Below are positions 8,165 to 17,015 of a stretch of 64,000 nucleotides of DNA, piece by piece. Position numbers and translations under genes: made by a program. Location: assembly GCF_009827055.1 (NCBI RefSeq), contig NZ_WUMK01000005.1, positions 124,001 to 188,000 on the forward strand, read 5' to 3'. The stretch is from Shinella kummerowiae (GTDB lineage: Bacteria; Pseudomonadota; Alphaproteobacteria; Rhizobiales; Rhizobiaceae). Within the stretch, counting starts at the first letter, position 1. Every line of letters starts with the position of its first letter. The notes beneath the pieces were generated by a model. The model ran no database searches. It saw nothing but the letters and a program-made list of their open reading frames with translations, and was not told the origin of the DNA.

Positions 8165-10615
8165 ATGGCGCAGGAATTTCCAACGCAGGCACAGGTCGTC
8201 ATCATTGGCGGTGGCATTATCGGCTGTTCGGTCGCCTATCATCTGACCAAGCTTGGCTGGTCGGATGTCGTCCTTCTGGAGCAAGGACAGCTCAGCGGCG
8301 GCACGACGTGGCATGCCGCCGGTCTCGTCGGCCAGTTGCGCAGTCATGCCAACATGACGAGCCTCATCAAATATTCGACGCAGCTCTACAGCGAGCTGGA
8401 GGCCGAGACGGGGCTTGCCACAGGCTGGAAGAACTGCGGCTCGCTTTCGGTGGCGCGCACGGCCGACCGCATGACGGTGCTGAAGCGGACCGCGGCCTCC
8501 GCGCGCGCGCAGGGTGTCGCGATCGAGGTGATCTCGCCGAAGGAGGCGCAGGACCTCTGGCCGGTCATGGCGATCGATGATCTCGTCGGCGCCGTCTGGC
8601 TGCCCGGTGATGGCAAGGCCAATCCGACCGATCTGACGCAGTCGCTCGCCAAGGGGGCTCGCAGCCGTGGGGCACGCATTGTCGAGCGGGTGCGGGTCAC
8701 CGGCATTTCGACGGAAAATGGCACGGTCACCGGCGTCGAGACGGATCGTGGGGCGATCGCGGCGCAGATCGTGGTCAATTGCGCCGGCCAGTGGGCCCGC
8801 AAGGTCGGCCAGATGTGCGGCGTCTCCGTGCCGCTCCATTCGGCAGAGCACATGTATATCGTGACCGGCCGGATCGATGGCGTGCATCCCGACCTGCCGG
8901 TGATGCGCGATCCCGATGGTTACATCTACTTCAAGGAAGAGGTGGGCGGCCTAGTGATGGGCGGTTTCGAGCCCGAGGCCAAGCCTTGGGGCATGGCGGG
9001 CATTCCGGACGATTTTGAGTTCGCGTTGCTGCCGGATGACTGGGACCAGTTCGAAATCCTGATGCAGAATGCGTTGGAGCGCGTTCCGCAACTGGCGACG
9101 TCCGAGGTCAAGAAATTCTACAACGGCCCGGAGAGCTTTACGCCGGACAACAACTTCATTCTCGGTGAAGCCCCGGAACTGAAGAATTTCTATGTCGGCG
9201 CGGGCTTCAACTCCATGGGCATCGCCAGTGCCGGCGGGGCCGGGCGAGCGCTGGCGGAATGGATCGTCAACGGGGCTGCGACCATGGATCTCTGGCCCGT
9301 CGATATTCGCCGTTTTGCGAACTTCAACAACAATCCGCGCTGGCTGCATGACCGGGTCAAGGAAACGCTCGGCCTCCATTATGCCATGCCCTGGCCGAAT
9401 CGGGAACTGGATACCGCACGCCCCTTCCGCCGCTCGCCGCTCTATGACCGGCTTGCTGCCAAACGCGCCTGCTTCGGCTCGAAAATGGGTTGGGAGCGCG
9501 CCAACTGGTTTGCCGCAGCGGGCGAAACGCCGGTGACAGCCTATTCATTCGGCCGGCAGAACTGGCACGAGGCCGTCCGGCGGGAAATGGCGGCGACGCG
9601 CAACGCCGCCGGCATCTTTGACCAGACGTCTTTCGCCAAATTGCTCGTCCAGGGGCGGGATGCCGCGGCCGCGCTCAACCGCATCTGCGCCGCCGAGGTT
9701 GATGTCGAGATCGGCCGTTCCGTCTATACGGGCCTGCTGAACGCGCGCGGTGGCTACGAGAGCGACCTGACGGTCATGCGTCTGGCAGCCGATCGCTTCC
9801 TTCTCGTCACCGGATCGGCGCAGGCCGTGCACGATGCGGACTGGATTCGCAAGAACATCGTGGCCGACGCCCACGTGACGCTCACCGACGTCACCTCCGC
9901 CTATGCGGTGCTGGCACTGATGGGGCCGAAGTCGCGCGATATCCTCGCCCGCGTCACCTCCGTCGATCTTTCGAACGACGGTTTTCCCTTCGCCACGATC
10001 CGCGAGATCGGCGTCGGTTATGCCACGGCCTACGCAAACCGCATGACCTATGTCGGCGAACTCGGCTGGGAACTGATCGTGCCGACGGAGTTCGCGGTGG
10101 GAGTCTACGAGGCGCTGCACGAGGCGGGCCGGGATTTCGGGCTTTTGGATTGCGGCTACTATGCGCTGGAAGCGCTCCGGCTGGAAAAGGGCTATCGTGC
10201 CTGGAGCCGCGAACTGACGCCGGACATCACCCCTTACGAGGCGGGTCTCGCTTTCGCGGTTGCCCTGGACAAGCCGGGCGGCTTCATCGGCCGGGAAGCG
10301 CTTGTTGCCGCAAAGGCCAAGGGGGTGCCGTCGCGGCGTATCGTGCAATTCACCGTGGACGACGCGACGCCCATGTTGTGGGGTGGCGAACTGATCCTCA
10401 GCGACGGCAAGCCGATCGGCGAGGTCCGCTCGGCGGCCTATGGCCATACGCTCGGCCGCTCGGTCGCTCTCGGCCTCATCGAACATCCGTCCGGTGTGGA
10501 CAAGGATTTTCTTACCGGGAGCCGCTTCGAGGTGGAGCTAGCCGGCGAGCGTTTTGCGGTGACGGCCTGCCTTTCGGCGGCCTTTGACGCGAAAGGCCTG
10601 CGGGTGAAGACATAG
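8165..10615 (+). CDS. Dimethylglycine/sarcosine dehydrogenase-like flavoenzyme
   Basis: FAD- and folate-type demethylase of 816 residues. Residues 10-400 are a DAO-fold FAD domain with the GGGIIGCSVAYHL dinucleotide motif and TTWHAAGL, in which His50 matches the histidine that carries covalent FAD in dimethylglycine dehydrogenase. The C-terminal half is a GCV_T-type tetrahydrofolate domain (from about 450, ending with the barrel segment near 790). Enzymes of this layout oxidatively demethylate dimethylglycine, sarcosine or related N-methyl amines and pass formaldehyde units to folate. The ATG at 8165 follows GGGAGG. It is paralogous to and convergent with the 10721-13144 gene. Confidence 0.85.
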   Translation: MAQEFPTQAQVVIIGGGIIGCSVAYHLTKLGWSDVVLLEQGQLSGGTTWHAAGLVGQLRSHANMTSLIKYSTQLYSELEAETGLATGWKNCGSLSVARTADRMTVLKRTAASARAQGVAIEVISPKEAQDLWPVMAIDDLVGAVWLPGDGKANPTDLTQSLAKGARSRGARIVERVRVTGISTENGTVTGVETDRGAIAAQIVVNCAGQWARKVGQMCGVSVPLHSAEHMYIVTGRIDGVHPDLPVMRDPDGYIYFKEEVGGLVMGGFEPEAKPWGMAGIPDDFEFALLPDDWDQFEILMQNALERVPQLATSEVKKFYNGPESFTPDNNFILGEAPELKNFYVGAGFNSMGIASAGGAGRALAEWIVNGAATMDLWPVDIRRFANFNNNPRWLHDRVKETLGLHYAMPWPNRELDTARPFRRSPLYDRLAAKRACFGSKMGWERANWFAAAGETPVTAYSFGRQNWHEAVRREMAATRNAAGIFDQTSFAKLLVQGRDAAAALNRICAAEVDVEIGRSVYTGLLNARGGYESDLTVMRLAADRFLLVTGSAQAVHDADWIRKNIVADAHVTLTDVTSAYAVLALMGPKSRDILARVTSVDLSNDGFPFATIREIGVGYATAYANRMTYVGELGWELIVPTEFAVGVYEALHEAGRDFGLLDCGYYALEALRLEKGYRAWSRELTPDITPYEAGLAFAVALDKPGGFIGREALVAAKAKGVPSRRIVQFTVDDATPMLWGGELILSDGKPIGEVRSAAYGHTLGRSVALGLIEHPSGVDKDFLTGSRFEVELAGERFAVTACLSAAFDAKGLRVKT

Positions 10616-10654
10616 GCGAGCCGCAGACATCATTGCCGACGCAGAATGATGATG

Positions 10655-10686
10655 CGAGCCTGCTGCGGCCACCACATGCAGGCTCG
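10655..10686. terminator. Inverted repeat between convergent demethylase genes
   Basis: CGAGCCTGC (10655-10663) and GCAGGCTCG (10678-10686) form a perfect 9-bp stem with a 14-base loop in the 105-base space between two convergent stops. There is no clear U tract, so it is at best a weak bidirectional terminator. Confidence 0.4.
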
Positions 10687-10720
10687 TGTTGCAATTTTCG
10701 GAGCAGGCCCAGTGTTCCAC

Positions 10721-13144
10721 CTACATGCGGATGCGCTCGCCGGAAGGATCATAGGCGCAGCGCTCAACGAGCCGTGCCCTGCTGCGGCGGCCGAAGGCCT
10801 CGACGTCGATCTCGCGGAGCGCCATGTCCTCGCCCTTGAGATATCCGAAGACGATCGAAGCGCCGACGGTGTGGCCGAAATCGCCGCTGGTGGTCATGCC
10901 CACGATGCGGCCGTTCGAAGACATCGCTTCGCCGCCATAGACCGGCAGAGGCTCATCGAGCCGAAAGCAGGCGAGTTTACGGGCGATGCCACCCTCTTTC
11001 TGGGCCGCGATCGCATCGCGACCCTGGAAATCGCCCTTCTTCATCGACACGGCAAAACCAAGTCCGGCCTCCAGGGGCGTGTCGTCAGGCGTGATATCCG
11101 CGCCCCAATACAGGTAACGCTTTTCCATGCGCAGACTGGAGATCGCCTTGTAGCCGACGTCGATGATGCCGAACGCGGCTCCCGCTTGCTTCAGCTGCTC
11201 GTAGACGTAAGCCATGTATTCAGTGGGCACGTGCAGTTCCCAGCCGAGTTCACCGACATAGGTCACGCGTGCGGCCATGACCGGCGCCCAACCGATGCGG
11301 ATATCTTGGCACGTCATGTAGGGGAAGGCGCTGTTGCCGACGTCTTTTTCACTCACCTTGGCAAGGACGTCGCGCGAAAGCGGGCCGCACAGATTGATGA
11401 CACCATAGGCGCCCGTCACCTCCTGCACATAAACCGATCCATCGCGCGGCATGTGGCGGCGGATCCAGCCGCCGTCGCGCGTGCCGAAGGCCGAGCCGGT
11501 GACGACGTGGAATCGATCCTCGCGGCGCCGCATGATCGTGAGATCGGCCTCGATGCCGCCGCGCCTGTTGAGGAGCTGCGTGTAGATCACGGCGGCTTCA
11601 CCGCGGTCGACATTGGCGGCCGCCAGCCATTGCAGGTAACGCAGCGCACCCGGACCGGTCACCTCGAACTTGGAAAAGGACGACTGGTCGATCAGTGCTA
11701 CACCCTCGCGCACCGCCCGGTGCTCGCGGCCGATGACTTCGGCATAGGGCGCGCGCTCGAAGGTTTCGAGCGGCGGTTTCGGTTCGCCTGCCTTCAGGAA
11801 GTAATTGGGCCGCTCCCAACCGAACTTCACGCCGTTGACCGCCCCCTTGGCGGTGAGGGTCTCATATAGCGGCGAGCGACGTAACGGCCGGCAGGCCGAG
11901 CGTTCCTCTTCCGGCCAGGCGACGGCGTAGTATTTCGAATAGGCCTCAATGGCACTGTCACGCAGATAGGCAAGCCCGCCATGCGGCTGGCCGAAACGGC
12001 GCAGGTCGAAGGCCCAGAGATCCACGCCTGGGTCGCCCTCCAGAATCCAGTTTGCCATGGCGCGCCCCGCACCACCGGAGGCTGCGATTCCCGAAGTGAA
12101 GCCGCAGGCAACGAAGAAGTTGTCGAAGTCGCCGGCGAGGCCCATGACCGGCTCGCCGTCGGCTGAGATGGGTATCGGACCATTGACCACCGAGCGCACG
12201 CCGAGCTCGTTGAGGATCGGAATGCGGTTCGACGCCCCTTCGATCACTTCGGCGATCCGCTCGAGGTCGTCGGCGAACAGTTCCTGGCCAAAACTCATCG
12301 GCAATTTGCCGAGACCATAGGCGGCGCGCGTTTCCTTCTCCCAGCCGCCGATCACCATCGCGCCCGGCTCCGGCTTGACGTAGAAATTGGCGTCGGGGTC
12401 ACGCAGTGTCGGCAGATTGTCCGGCACCAGCGGTGATTTTTCGGTAACGAAATATTCGTGCTCGACCACGGTGATCGGCAGGTCGATGCCGGCAAGCTCG
12501 CCAAGCTGGCGTGCCCAGAGGCCGGCGGCGTTGACCACCACCTCGCAGCCAATGTCACCCTCGGTGGTCTCTACGGTCGTGATGCGGCGGTCCTTGATGG
12601 CAAAGCCGGTTACGGTAACGCCTTCGACAAGGCGCGCGCCGCCAGCGCGCGCACCCTTGGCATAGGCATGGGTCAACGAATAGGGGTCGACATGGCCGTC
12701 CGAGGCGATCCAGGTTGCACCGCGCAGTCCCTTGATGTCGGCAAGCGGAAAAAGCCGCCTGATGTCGTCGGGGCCAATCAGCTCCATGTCGAAACCGTAA
12801 CTTTTGGCGGCGGTGTGGGCTCGTTTCAATTCCTCCCAGCGGGCATCGGAGGCGGCAAGTCGGAGGCTGCCAACGTTCTTCCAGCCGACGTCCTGGCCCG
12901 TCTCCGCCCCGATCCGGGCACAGAGATCGGCGCTGTACTGCATCAGACGGGTGAGGTTCACCTTGCTGCGTAACTGTCCCATCAGCCCGGCAGCATGCCA
13001 CGTGGAGCCCGCGGTCAAGGCGGTTTTCTCCAGGAGCAGCACGTCTTTTTCGCCCGCTTGGGCGAGGTGATAGGCGATGCTGGTGCCGATTGCGCCGCCG
13101 CCGACAATGACGATGCGGGCATGCGAGGGAACTTTGCTGGGCAT
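10721..13144 (-). CDS. Dimethylglycine/sarcosine dehydrogenase-like flavoenzyme (second paralogue)
   Basis: A 807-residue enzyme with the same two-part layout as the 8165 gene: FAD domain with GGGAIGTSIAYHLAQ and STWHAAGL (covalent-FAD histidine equivalent at His50), then a folate-type GCV_T domain. The ATG at 13144 is used; the 26 upstream residues to 13222 look non-coding. It is downstream of the Rieske oxygenase on the same strand with a 144-base gap, so oxygenase and dehydrogenase may act in sequence: the oxygenase removes the first methyl from a quaternary amine and this enzyme removes the next. Exact substrate is unknown. Confidence 0.85.
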   Translation of the reverse strand: MPSKVPSHARIVIVGGGAIGTSIAYHLAQAGEKDVLLLEKTALTAGSTWHAAGLMGQLRSKVNLTRLMQYSADLCARIGAETGQDVGWKNVGSLRLAASDARWEELKRAHTAAKSYGFDMELIGPDDIRRLFPLADIKGLRGATWIASDGHVDPYSLTHAYAKGARAGGARLVEGVTVTGFAIKDRRITTVETTEGDIGCEVVVNAAGLWARQLGELAGIDLPITVVEHEYFVTEKSPLVPDNLPTLRDPDANFYVKPEPGAMVIGGWEKETRAAYGLGKLPMSFGQELFADDLERIAEVIEGASNRIPILNELGVRSVVNGPIPISADGEPVMGLAGDFDNFFVACGFTSGIAASGGAGRAMANWILEGDPGVDLWAFDLRRFGQPHGGLAYLRDSAIEAYSKYYAVAWPEEERSACRPLRRSPLYETLTAKGAVNGVKFGWERPNYFLKAGEPKPPLETFERAPYAEVIGREHRAVREGVALIDQSSFSKFEVTGPGALRYLQWLAAANVDRGEAAVIYTQLLNRRGGIEADLTIMRRREDRFHVVTGSAFGTRDGGWIRRHMPRDGSVYVQEVTGAYGVINLCGPLSRDVLAKVSEKDVGNSAFPYMTCQDIRIGWAPVMAARVTYVGELGWELHVPTEYMAYVYEQLKQAGAAFGIIDVGYKAISSLRMEKRYLYWGADITPDDTPLEAGLGFAVSMKKGDFQGRDAIAAQKEGGIARKLACFRLDEPLPVYGGEAMSSNGRIVGMTTSGDFGHTVGASIVFGYLKGEDMALREIDVEAFGRRSRARLVERCAYDPSGERIRM

Positions 13145-13288
13145 GTTCGGCCTTTCCGGTTGGGGCTTTCGACAGCGAGAGATTGTTTGTTTGCCCGTTG
13201 AGGCGGCCTTTGGCCGGCGCAACGTGATTTTCTTAAAGGTCGAGGAAGCGGACCATGCCGGCGCCGCAGATCGCCCAATCTGGCAGGA

Positions 13289-14482
13289 TCAGGCGCACAT
13301 CCGCTGGGCATACCAGCGGATATAGCGATCGACGTTCTGTTCCTTGCTCGGTGAATAGGGGCCGGGTTCGAAGCCGGGCGAGGTGACGCCGATCCATTGC
13401 CGGCGACAGATTTCCCAGTCCTCCGACATGACCTGGTCGTGGAAAGCAGCGATCTTTTCGGGTTCGTAGTCGCGGCCCTCGACGGCCGCCTCATCGACAA
13501 GCCAGTAGCCGCGCACGATCGTCTTGGTCGGCGAGACGGGCGTGATACGCACGGTGTGCGCATAGTCGGCATTAGCGTGGCACCAGAAATTGATGTTCGT
13601 GTTGGCGCGGGCCGTTCCCATGTCGGGGTCGGTGAAACCGCCCATCAGCACGTCACATACCAACTGGCCGTGCGGGCTTTCGGTGACCATGCCCTTGCGC
13701 ACCGGTGTGCGGTTGGCACGGAACCACTCGGCGGTGTTGTTCGACGACGTGTTGACGCGGGCGACGTCGAGGCCTGCCTTTTCCCAACGGATCGTGCAGT
13801 CGGCGAGACGTTCGGCGATCTCGTCCTTCAAGGCCGGATTGTCGTTTTCGGTGTCGTACTGAACCGAAACGTATCCGTGATGGTTGGCCGCGCAATGGTA
13901 GCACTCGCGATTGTTCTCGACGACAATTTTCCAGTTCACCTCGAGGTGATAGTCGCGGATGAGCGCCATTTTCGCGCGGGCGATACCCTGGGATTTCAGG
14001 ATCGGCGAAAGGTGATCATATAGTTCGTGGAACGGCGAAGGCGTCTCGGCGAGATTGACGAAGATCAGCCCGTCCAGTTCCCCGACATGAACCGGCTTCA
14101 GCCTGTGGGCGGCCTTGTCGAAGTCGTCACCCATCATAGGCGCGCCGATCAGTGCGCCGTCATGGGTGTATGACCAGGAGTGATAAGGGCAGACAAGGCG
14201 CGCGGCCGAGCCCTTCTCCCTGGTGCAGATGATCGAGCCCCGGTGTCGACAGACATTGTGATGGGCGTGGATCCTTCCGTCACGGTCGCGCACCACGACG
14301 ACCGGCGCGCCGCCGACATCAAGCGTGATGTAGTCTCCCGATTTCGGCACCTCGATCGTGTGTCCGGCAAAGAACCAGTTGTTCCGGAATATCTTTTGCT
14401 GCTCGGCCGCAAAGATCTCCTCACTCAGGTAGAACTGGCGTGGCAGGCCCTTGCCAGGGCTGTAGGTCGAAAACATATCCAT
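13289..14482 (-). CDS. Rieske non-haem iron oxygenase, glycine betaine/stachydrine demethylase type
   Basis: Oxygenase component of 397 residues. The Rieske [2Fe-2S] ligands are C78-H80 (NVCRHRGS) and C98-H101 (CPYHSW). The mononuclear iron site is in the WKIVVENNRECYHCAANHHG stretch (H196, H201). This resembles GbcA and Stc2, which demethylate glycine betaine and stachydrine, rather than ring hydroxylases. ATG at 14482 is preferred (another ATG is 6 bases on). No ferredoxin-reductase partner is encoded nearby, so electrons must come from elsewhere. With the downstream dehydrogenase it would start stepwise demethylation of a betaine. Confidence 0.82.
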   Translation of the reverse strand: MDMFSTYSPGKGLPRQFYLSEEIFAAEQQKIFRNNWFFAGHTIEVPKSGDYITLDVGGAPVVVVRDRDGRIHAHHNVCRHRGSIICTREKGSAARLVCPYHSWSYTHDGALIGAPMMGDDFDKAAHRLKPVHVGELDGLIFVNLAETPSPFHELYDHLSPILKSQGIARAKMALIRDYHLEVNWKIVVENNRECYHCAANHHGYVSVQYDTENDNPALKDEIAERLADCTIRWEKAGLDVARVNTSSNNTAEWFRANRTPVRKGMVTESPHGQLVCDVLMGGFTDPDMGTARANTNINFWCHANADYAHTVRITPVSPTKTIVRGYWLVDEAAVEGRDYEPEKIAAFHDQVMSEDWEICRRQWIGVTSPGFEPGPYSPSKEQNVDRYIRWYAQRMCA

Positions 14483-14616
14483 TTCGGCAGATCCCAAACA
14501 CAAGTTTGATCGACTGGCGACGAGGCTACTTGCATCTCGTTTGGTCGAGCAAACGCGAATACCTTCGGGTCTGCGCAAGAAAATATAAGGGTGCGATGCG
14601 GTCGTATGCTGATGAC

Positions 14617-14652
14617 AAAGGCCCGCCGCGAACATCCTCGCGGCGGGCCTTT
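14617..14652 (-). terminator. Strong rho-independent terminator after the multicopper oxidase gene
   Basis: A perfect 15-bp stem (AAAGGCCCGCCGCGA and its complement TCGCGGCGGGCCTTT) with a 6-base loop lies 20 bases past the oxidase stop. The ends give A/T runs on both sides, so it could work in either direction, but only the minus-strand copper transcript approaches it from a gene end. Confidence 0.85.
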
Positions 14653-14671
14653 GTTGCGTGTACCGATCAGA

Positions 14672-16183
14672 CTAGGCCTGGATGTCGATCGTTCCCATCA
14701 TGCCCAGTTGCTCGTGCTCAAGGATGTGGCAGTGATACATGCGCGGTCCCGGCAGATCCTGGCGCAGCACGATCCGGACCGTCTCGCCGGCAGCGACATT
14801 CACGGTATCCTTCCACGCCCTGTAGGGCGGCGCGGAGACCGTCCCTTCCTTCTCGTGCTCAATGATCTGAAACTGTGTCCCGTGCACATGGAACGGATGA
14901 TCCATATCCGCCTCGTTGGCGATTTCCCAAAGCTCGACCTGCCCGACTTTCGAGACTTCGTCTATCCGGTTCATGTCGAAGCTGGCGCCGTTGATCAGGA
15001 ACTTCATCTCCATGTTGCCGGAAGACATGGACATGCTGCCGTCGTCCATTCCGCCCATGGATTCCGTCAGCACAAATCGTCGCGTGATGGCAGGCGCTCC
15101 AAGCGATTCGATGGAGCGAAGCGTCGCGGGCAGGGGTGGCATCGCGGCCATCATCTCGTCTGACACATTTGCCGTCAGCAGCGTCAACCCGGCCTCGTTG
15201 GGCTTGCCGGGTCCCATCCAGCCGCGTTCATAGTCGAGTGTCGTGAGCCTGGCCTCGCCCGGCTTGTCGAAAGACACGATCAATTCGACGCGTTCGGCGG
15301 GCGTGAGCAGCAACTCGTTGACGGCGACAGGCGCCTCGATCAGCCCGCCGTCCGTTCCGATCACGGTCATGTCGGCATTTTCGAACCTCAGCCGCAGGAA
15401 TCGCGCATTCGTCGCGTTGTAGAGACGTAGCCGGCGCTTTTCGCCAAGAGCGACAGCCATCGCCGGGTTCTTCTGTCCATTGACGAGCACGTGATCGCCG
15501 ACGCGGCCATTCATCAGATCCGCCATCGTGTTTTCCGGCATCGTCCCGTCGGGGGCGATCCGGAGGTCGGTGAGCATGAGGACCGTATCGCCATATTCCG
15601 GCGGAATGGGGTCGTTCTTCGGCTTGACCAGGAAGATACCGGCGAGCCCGCGATAGACCTGCTCGGCGGTCAGTCCATGGGGGTGGGGATGAAACCAGTA
15701 GGATGCCGCACTGCCTTCGGGCAGGCCGAACGCATAGAGGCGCTCGCCACCCGAGGCGACGGGGTCCATTGGATTGCCATCCTGATCGGCGGGAACCGGC
15801 ATGCCATGCCAATGGATCGTCGTGGGTTCGCCCGGAATCCTGTTCTCGAAGTTGATCTCGACCTTGTCGCCCTCATTTGCTTCGATCACGGGGTTGGTGC
15901 CGTTGTAGAGCAGGACAGGCGTATCGAGCCCGTCAGCGAAGCGTACGAAACCCGGTTCTGCTGCCAGCTTTGCCTTGAATAAGCCGGGCACACTCGACTG
16001 GTTGGACAGACGCGGCAATTCCCTGAGCGGCAGCCCTTCCGGCAAAACAGGATTGGCGCCTGCCGCGGGCAGGGTCTGATTGCCATGGCCGCTCATGCCG
16101 CCCATATCGTGCTTCATCTGGGCCGCGGCAGGCCCGGCAATGACGAAACCCGCAAGGCTCGCCAGAAAAGTCCGTCGATGCAT
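14672..16183 (-). CDS. Multicopper oxidase, CueO/CopA-type periplasmic cuprous oxidase
   Basis: A 503-residue oxidase for export as a folded protein: the N terminus MHRRTFLASLAGF carries a twin-arginine type signal. All copper ligands are visible: HWHG at 124-127, HPHPHG at 165-170, HPFHVHG at 429-435 and HCHILEHEQLGMM from 484, giving the type 1 Cys485, His490 and an axial Met near 495. Met-rich segments (MKHDMGGMSGHG near 23; MGGMDDGSMSMSSGNMEM near 380) suit Cu(I) binding. It is the last gene of the copZ-DUF305-oxidase unit, which starts from a CueR-type promoter. It probably oxidises Cu(I) to the less toxic Cu(II) in the periplasm. Confidence 0.92.
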   Translation of the reverse strand: MHRRTFLASLAGFVIAGPAAAQMKHDMGGMSGHGNQTLPAAGANPVLPEGLPLRELPRLSNQSSVPGLFKAKLAAEPGFVRFADGLDTPVLLYNGTNPVIEANEGDKVEINFENRIPGEPTTIHWHGMPVPADQDGNPMDPVASGGERLYAFGLPEGSAASYWFHPHPHGLTAEQVYRGLAGIFLVKPKNDPIPPEYGDTVLMLTDLRIAPDGTMPENTMADLMNGRVGDHVLVNGQKNPAMAVALGEKRRLRLYNATNARFLRLRFENADMTVIGTDGGLIEAPVAVNELLLTPAERVELIVSFDKPGEARLTTLDYERGWMGPGKPNEAGLTLLTANVSDEMMAAMPPLPATLRSIESLGAPAITRRFVLTESMGGMDDGSMSMSSGNMEMKFLINGASFDMNRIDEVSKVGQVELWEIANEADMDHPFHVHGTQFQIIEHEKEGTVSAPPYRAWKDTVNVAAGETVRIVLRQDLPGPRMYHCHILEHEQLGMMGTIDIQA

Positions 16184-16223
16184 CGATCGTCTTCCTCTCG
16201 GTCGCGTGAATTCATGTGTCGAA

Positions 16224-16243
16224 GGCGGCTCCTGAGAGCCGCC
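16224..16243 (-). terminator. Hairpin between DUF305 and oxidase genes
   Basis: GGCGGCTC-CTGA-GAGCCGCC forms a perfect 8-bp stem directly after the DUF305 stop. The following sequence has only a short T run, so it could attenuate read-through into the oxidase gene or stabilise the upstream message. Confidence 0.45.
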
Positions 16244-16250
16244 CCGATTG

Positions 16251-16643
16251 TTACTTGCCGTGGTCGGAAAGCCACGTTTTCATCGTGGCGATCTCGCCTT
16301 CCTGCGCCTTGATCACCTCTTCGGCGAGTTTGCGCACCTGCGGGTCCTTGCCGTGCTCGAGCACGACTTTCGCCATGTCGATCGCACCCTGATGGTGCGG
16401 GATCATGCCGCGCATGAAGTCGATGTCGGCATCACCGCTGAACGCGATCGTCATGTCCTTGTGCATGCGGCCATTGGCGGCGACGAACGCCTCCGTCGCG
16501 GGATTGTCGGAAACCGGCATGGCGTGGTCCGACATGTTATGCCCTTGCATCGGATCGCCCCCGTTGCCCTGGTTTTCGGCGATCGCGAGGCCGCCGCTGA
16601 TGGCGAGCGCACCGGCGATGAAGACAGGGGTGAGCTTGTGCAT
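16251..16643 (-). CDS. Periplasmic DUF305 copper-associated protein
   Basis: Small exported protein of 130 residues: signal sequence at 1-22 ([20 protein letters not shown]), a Met/His-rich linker ([13 protein letters not shown]), then a DUF305 helical domain with the family signature [13 protein letters not shown] at 80-92. DUF305 proteins are ferritin-like helical bundles often found with copper efflux genes. The ATG at 16643 follows GGGAGC; the longer frame overlaps copZ and is not the gene. It sits 14 bases after copZ and upstream of the oxidase. A role in periplasmic copper binding is inferred. Confidence 0.85.
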   Translation of the reverse strand: MHKLTPVFIAGALAISGGLAIAENQGNGGDPMQGHNMSDHAMPVSDNPATEAFVAANGRMHKDMTIAFSGDADIDFMRGMIPHHQGAIDMAKVVLEHGKDPQVRKLAEEVIKAQEGEIATMKTWLSDHGK

Positions 16644-16657
16644 GATGTTGCTCCCGT

Positions 16658-16852
16658 TCACTCCGCGCTTGCCGGGTAACCGGCGTCTTCTAGTACCTGC
16701 TGGACCGCGGCCAGGGTGGCGGTCGTCTCGACCTCGACACTGCGTATCGCTGGATTGGTGTCGACCCTGGCGTTGGGATCGACCGACTGGATCGCCTTGG
16801 TGACGGACCTGGCGCAGCCGCCGCAGGTCATGTTTTCGATTGTGAGCTTCAT
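16658..16852 (-). CDS. copZ: Copper chaperone CopZ (single HMA domain)
   Basis: Cytosolic metallochaperone of 64 residues, the usual length for CopZ. The Cu(I) site MTCGGC supplies Cys10 and Cys13, followed by the beta-alpha-beta-beta-alpha-beta HMA fold ([37 protein letters not shown]). AAGGAGAA lies 7 bases before the ATG. It is the first gene of the minus-strand copper unit, 35 bases beyond the -10 region of a CueR-type promoter, and would deliver Cu(I) to CopA encoded divergently. Confidence 0.93.
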   Translation of the reverse strand: MKLTIENMTCGGCARSVTKAIQSVDPNARVDTNPAIRSVEVETTATLAAVQQVLEDAGYPASAE

Positions 16853-16886
16853 GAGAAATTCTCCTTGTTTGGATCTCATGACACAC

Positions 16887-16917
16887 AATCTGGGGCTTCC
16901 AACCATGGGAAGGTCAA
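16887..16917 (-). promoter_or_regulatory. CueR-type promoter for copZ operon
   Basis: On the minus strand TTGACC (16912-16917) is followed by a 19-base spacer and CAGATT (-10 position). The long spacer is the hallmark of MerR-family promoters. It carries the CueR-like dyad CCTTCCCATGGTTGGAAG, identical to the copy driving copA. Confidence 0.85.
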
Positions 16918-16943
16918 GTGGCGCCGAAAGGAAAAGTTTGCTA

Positions 16944-16974
16944 TTGACCTTCCCATGGTTGGAAGCCCCATCTT
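16944..16974 (+). promoter_or_regulatory. CueR-type promoter for copA
   Basis: TTGACC at 16944-16949, a 19-base spacer with the dyad CCTTCCCATGGTTGGAAG (16948-16965), and CATCTT as -10. It mirrors the copZ promoter 26 bases away, so one Cu(I)-CueR signal can fire both directions. Confidence 0.87.
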
Positions 16975-17015
16975 CTGTCCGAAGCTGAATTTCGGAATGA
17001 GAAAAGGAGGCGGCT

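Noticed and set aside
10646..11869. Plus-strand open frame of 407 codons opposite the end of the second demethylase gene
   Set aside because: The minus-strand frame encodes a full folate-type domain with clear homology to its paralogue; the plus-strand frame has none.
16644..16886. Longer version of the DUF305 gene starting at 16886
   Set aside because: The extra residues overlap copZ in another frame and look unlike protein; the ATG at 16643 gives a normal signal peptide.
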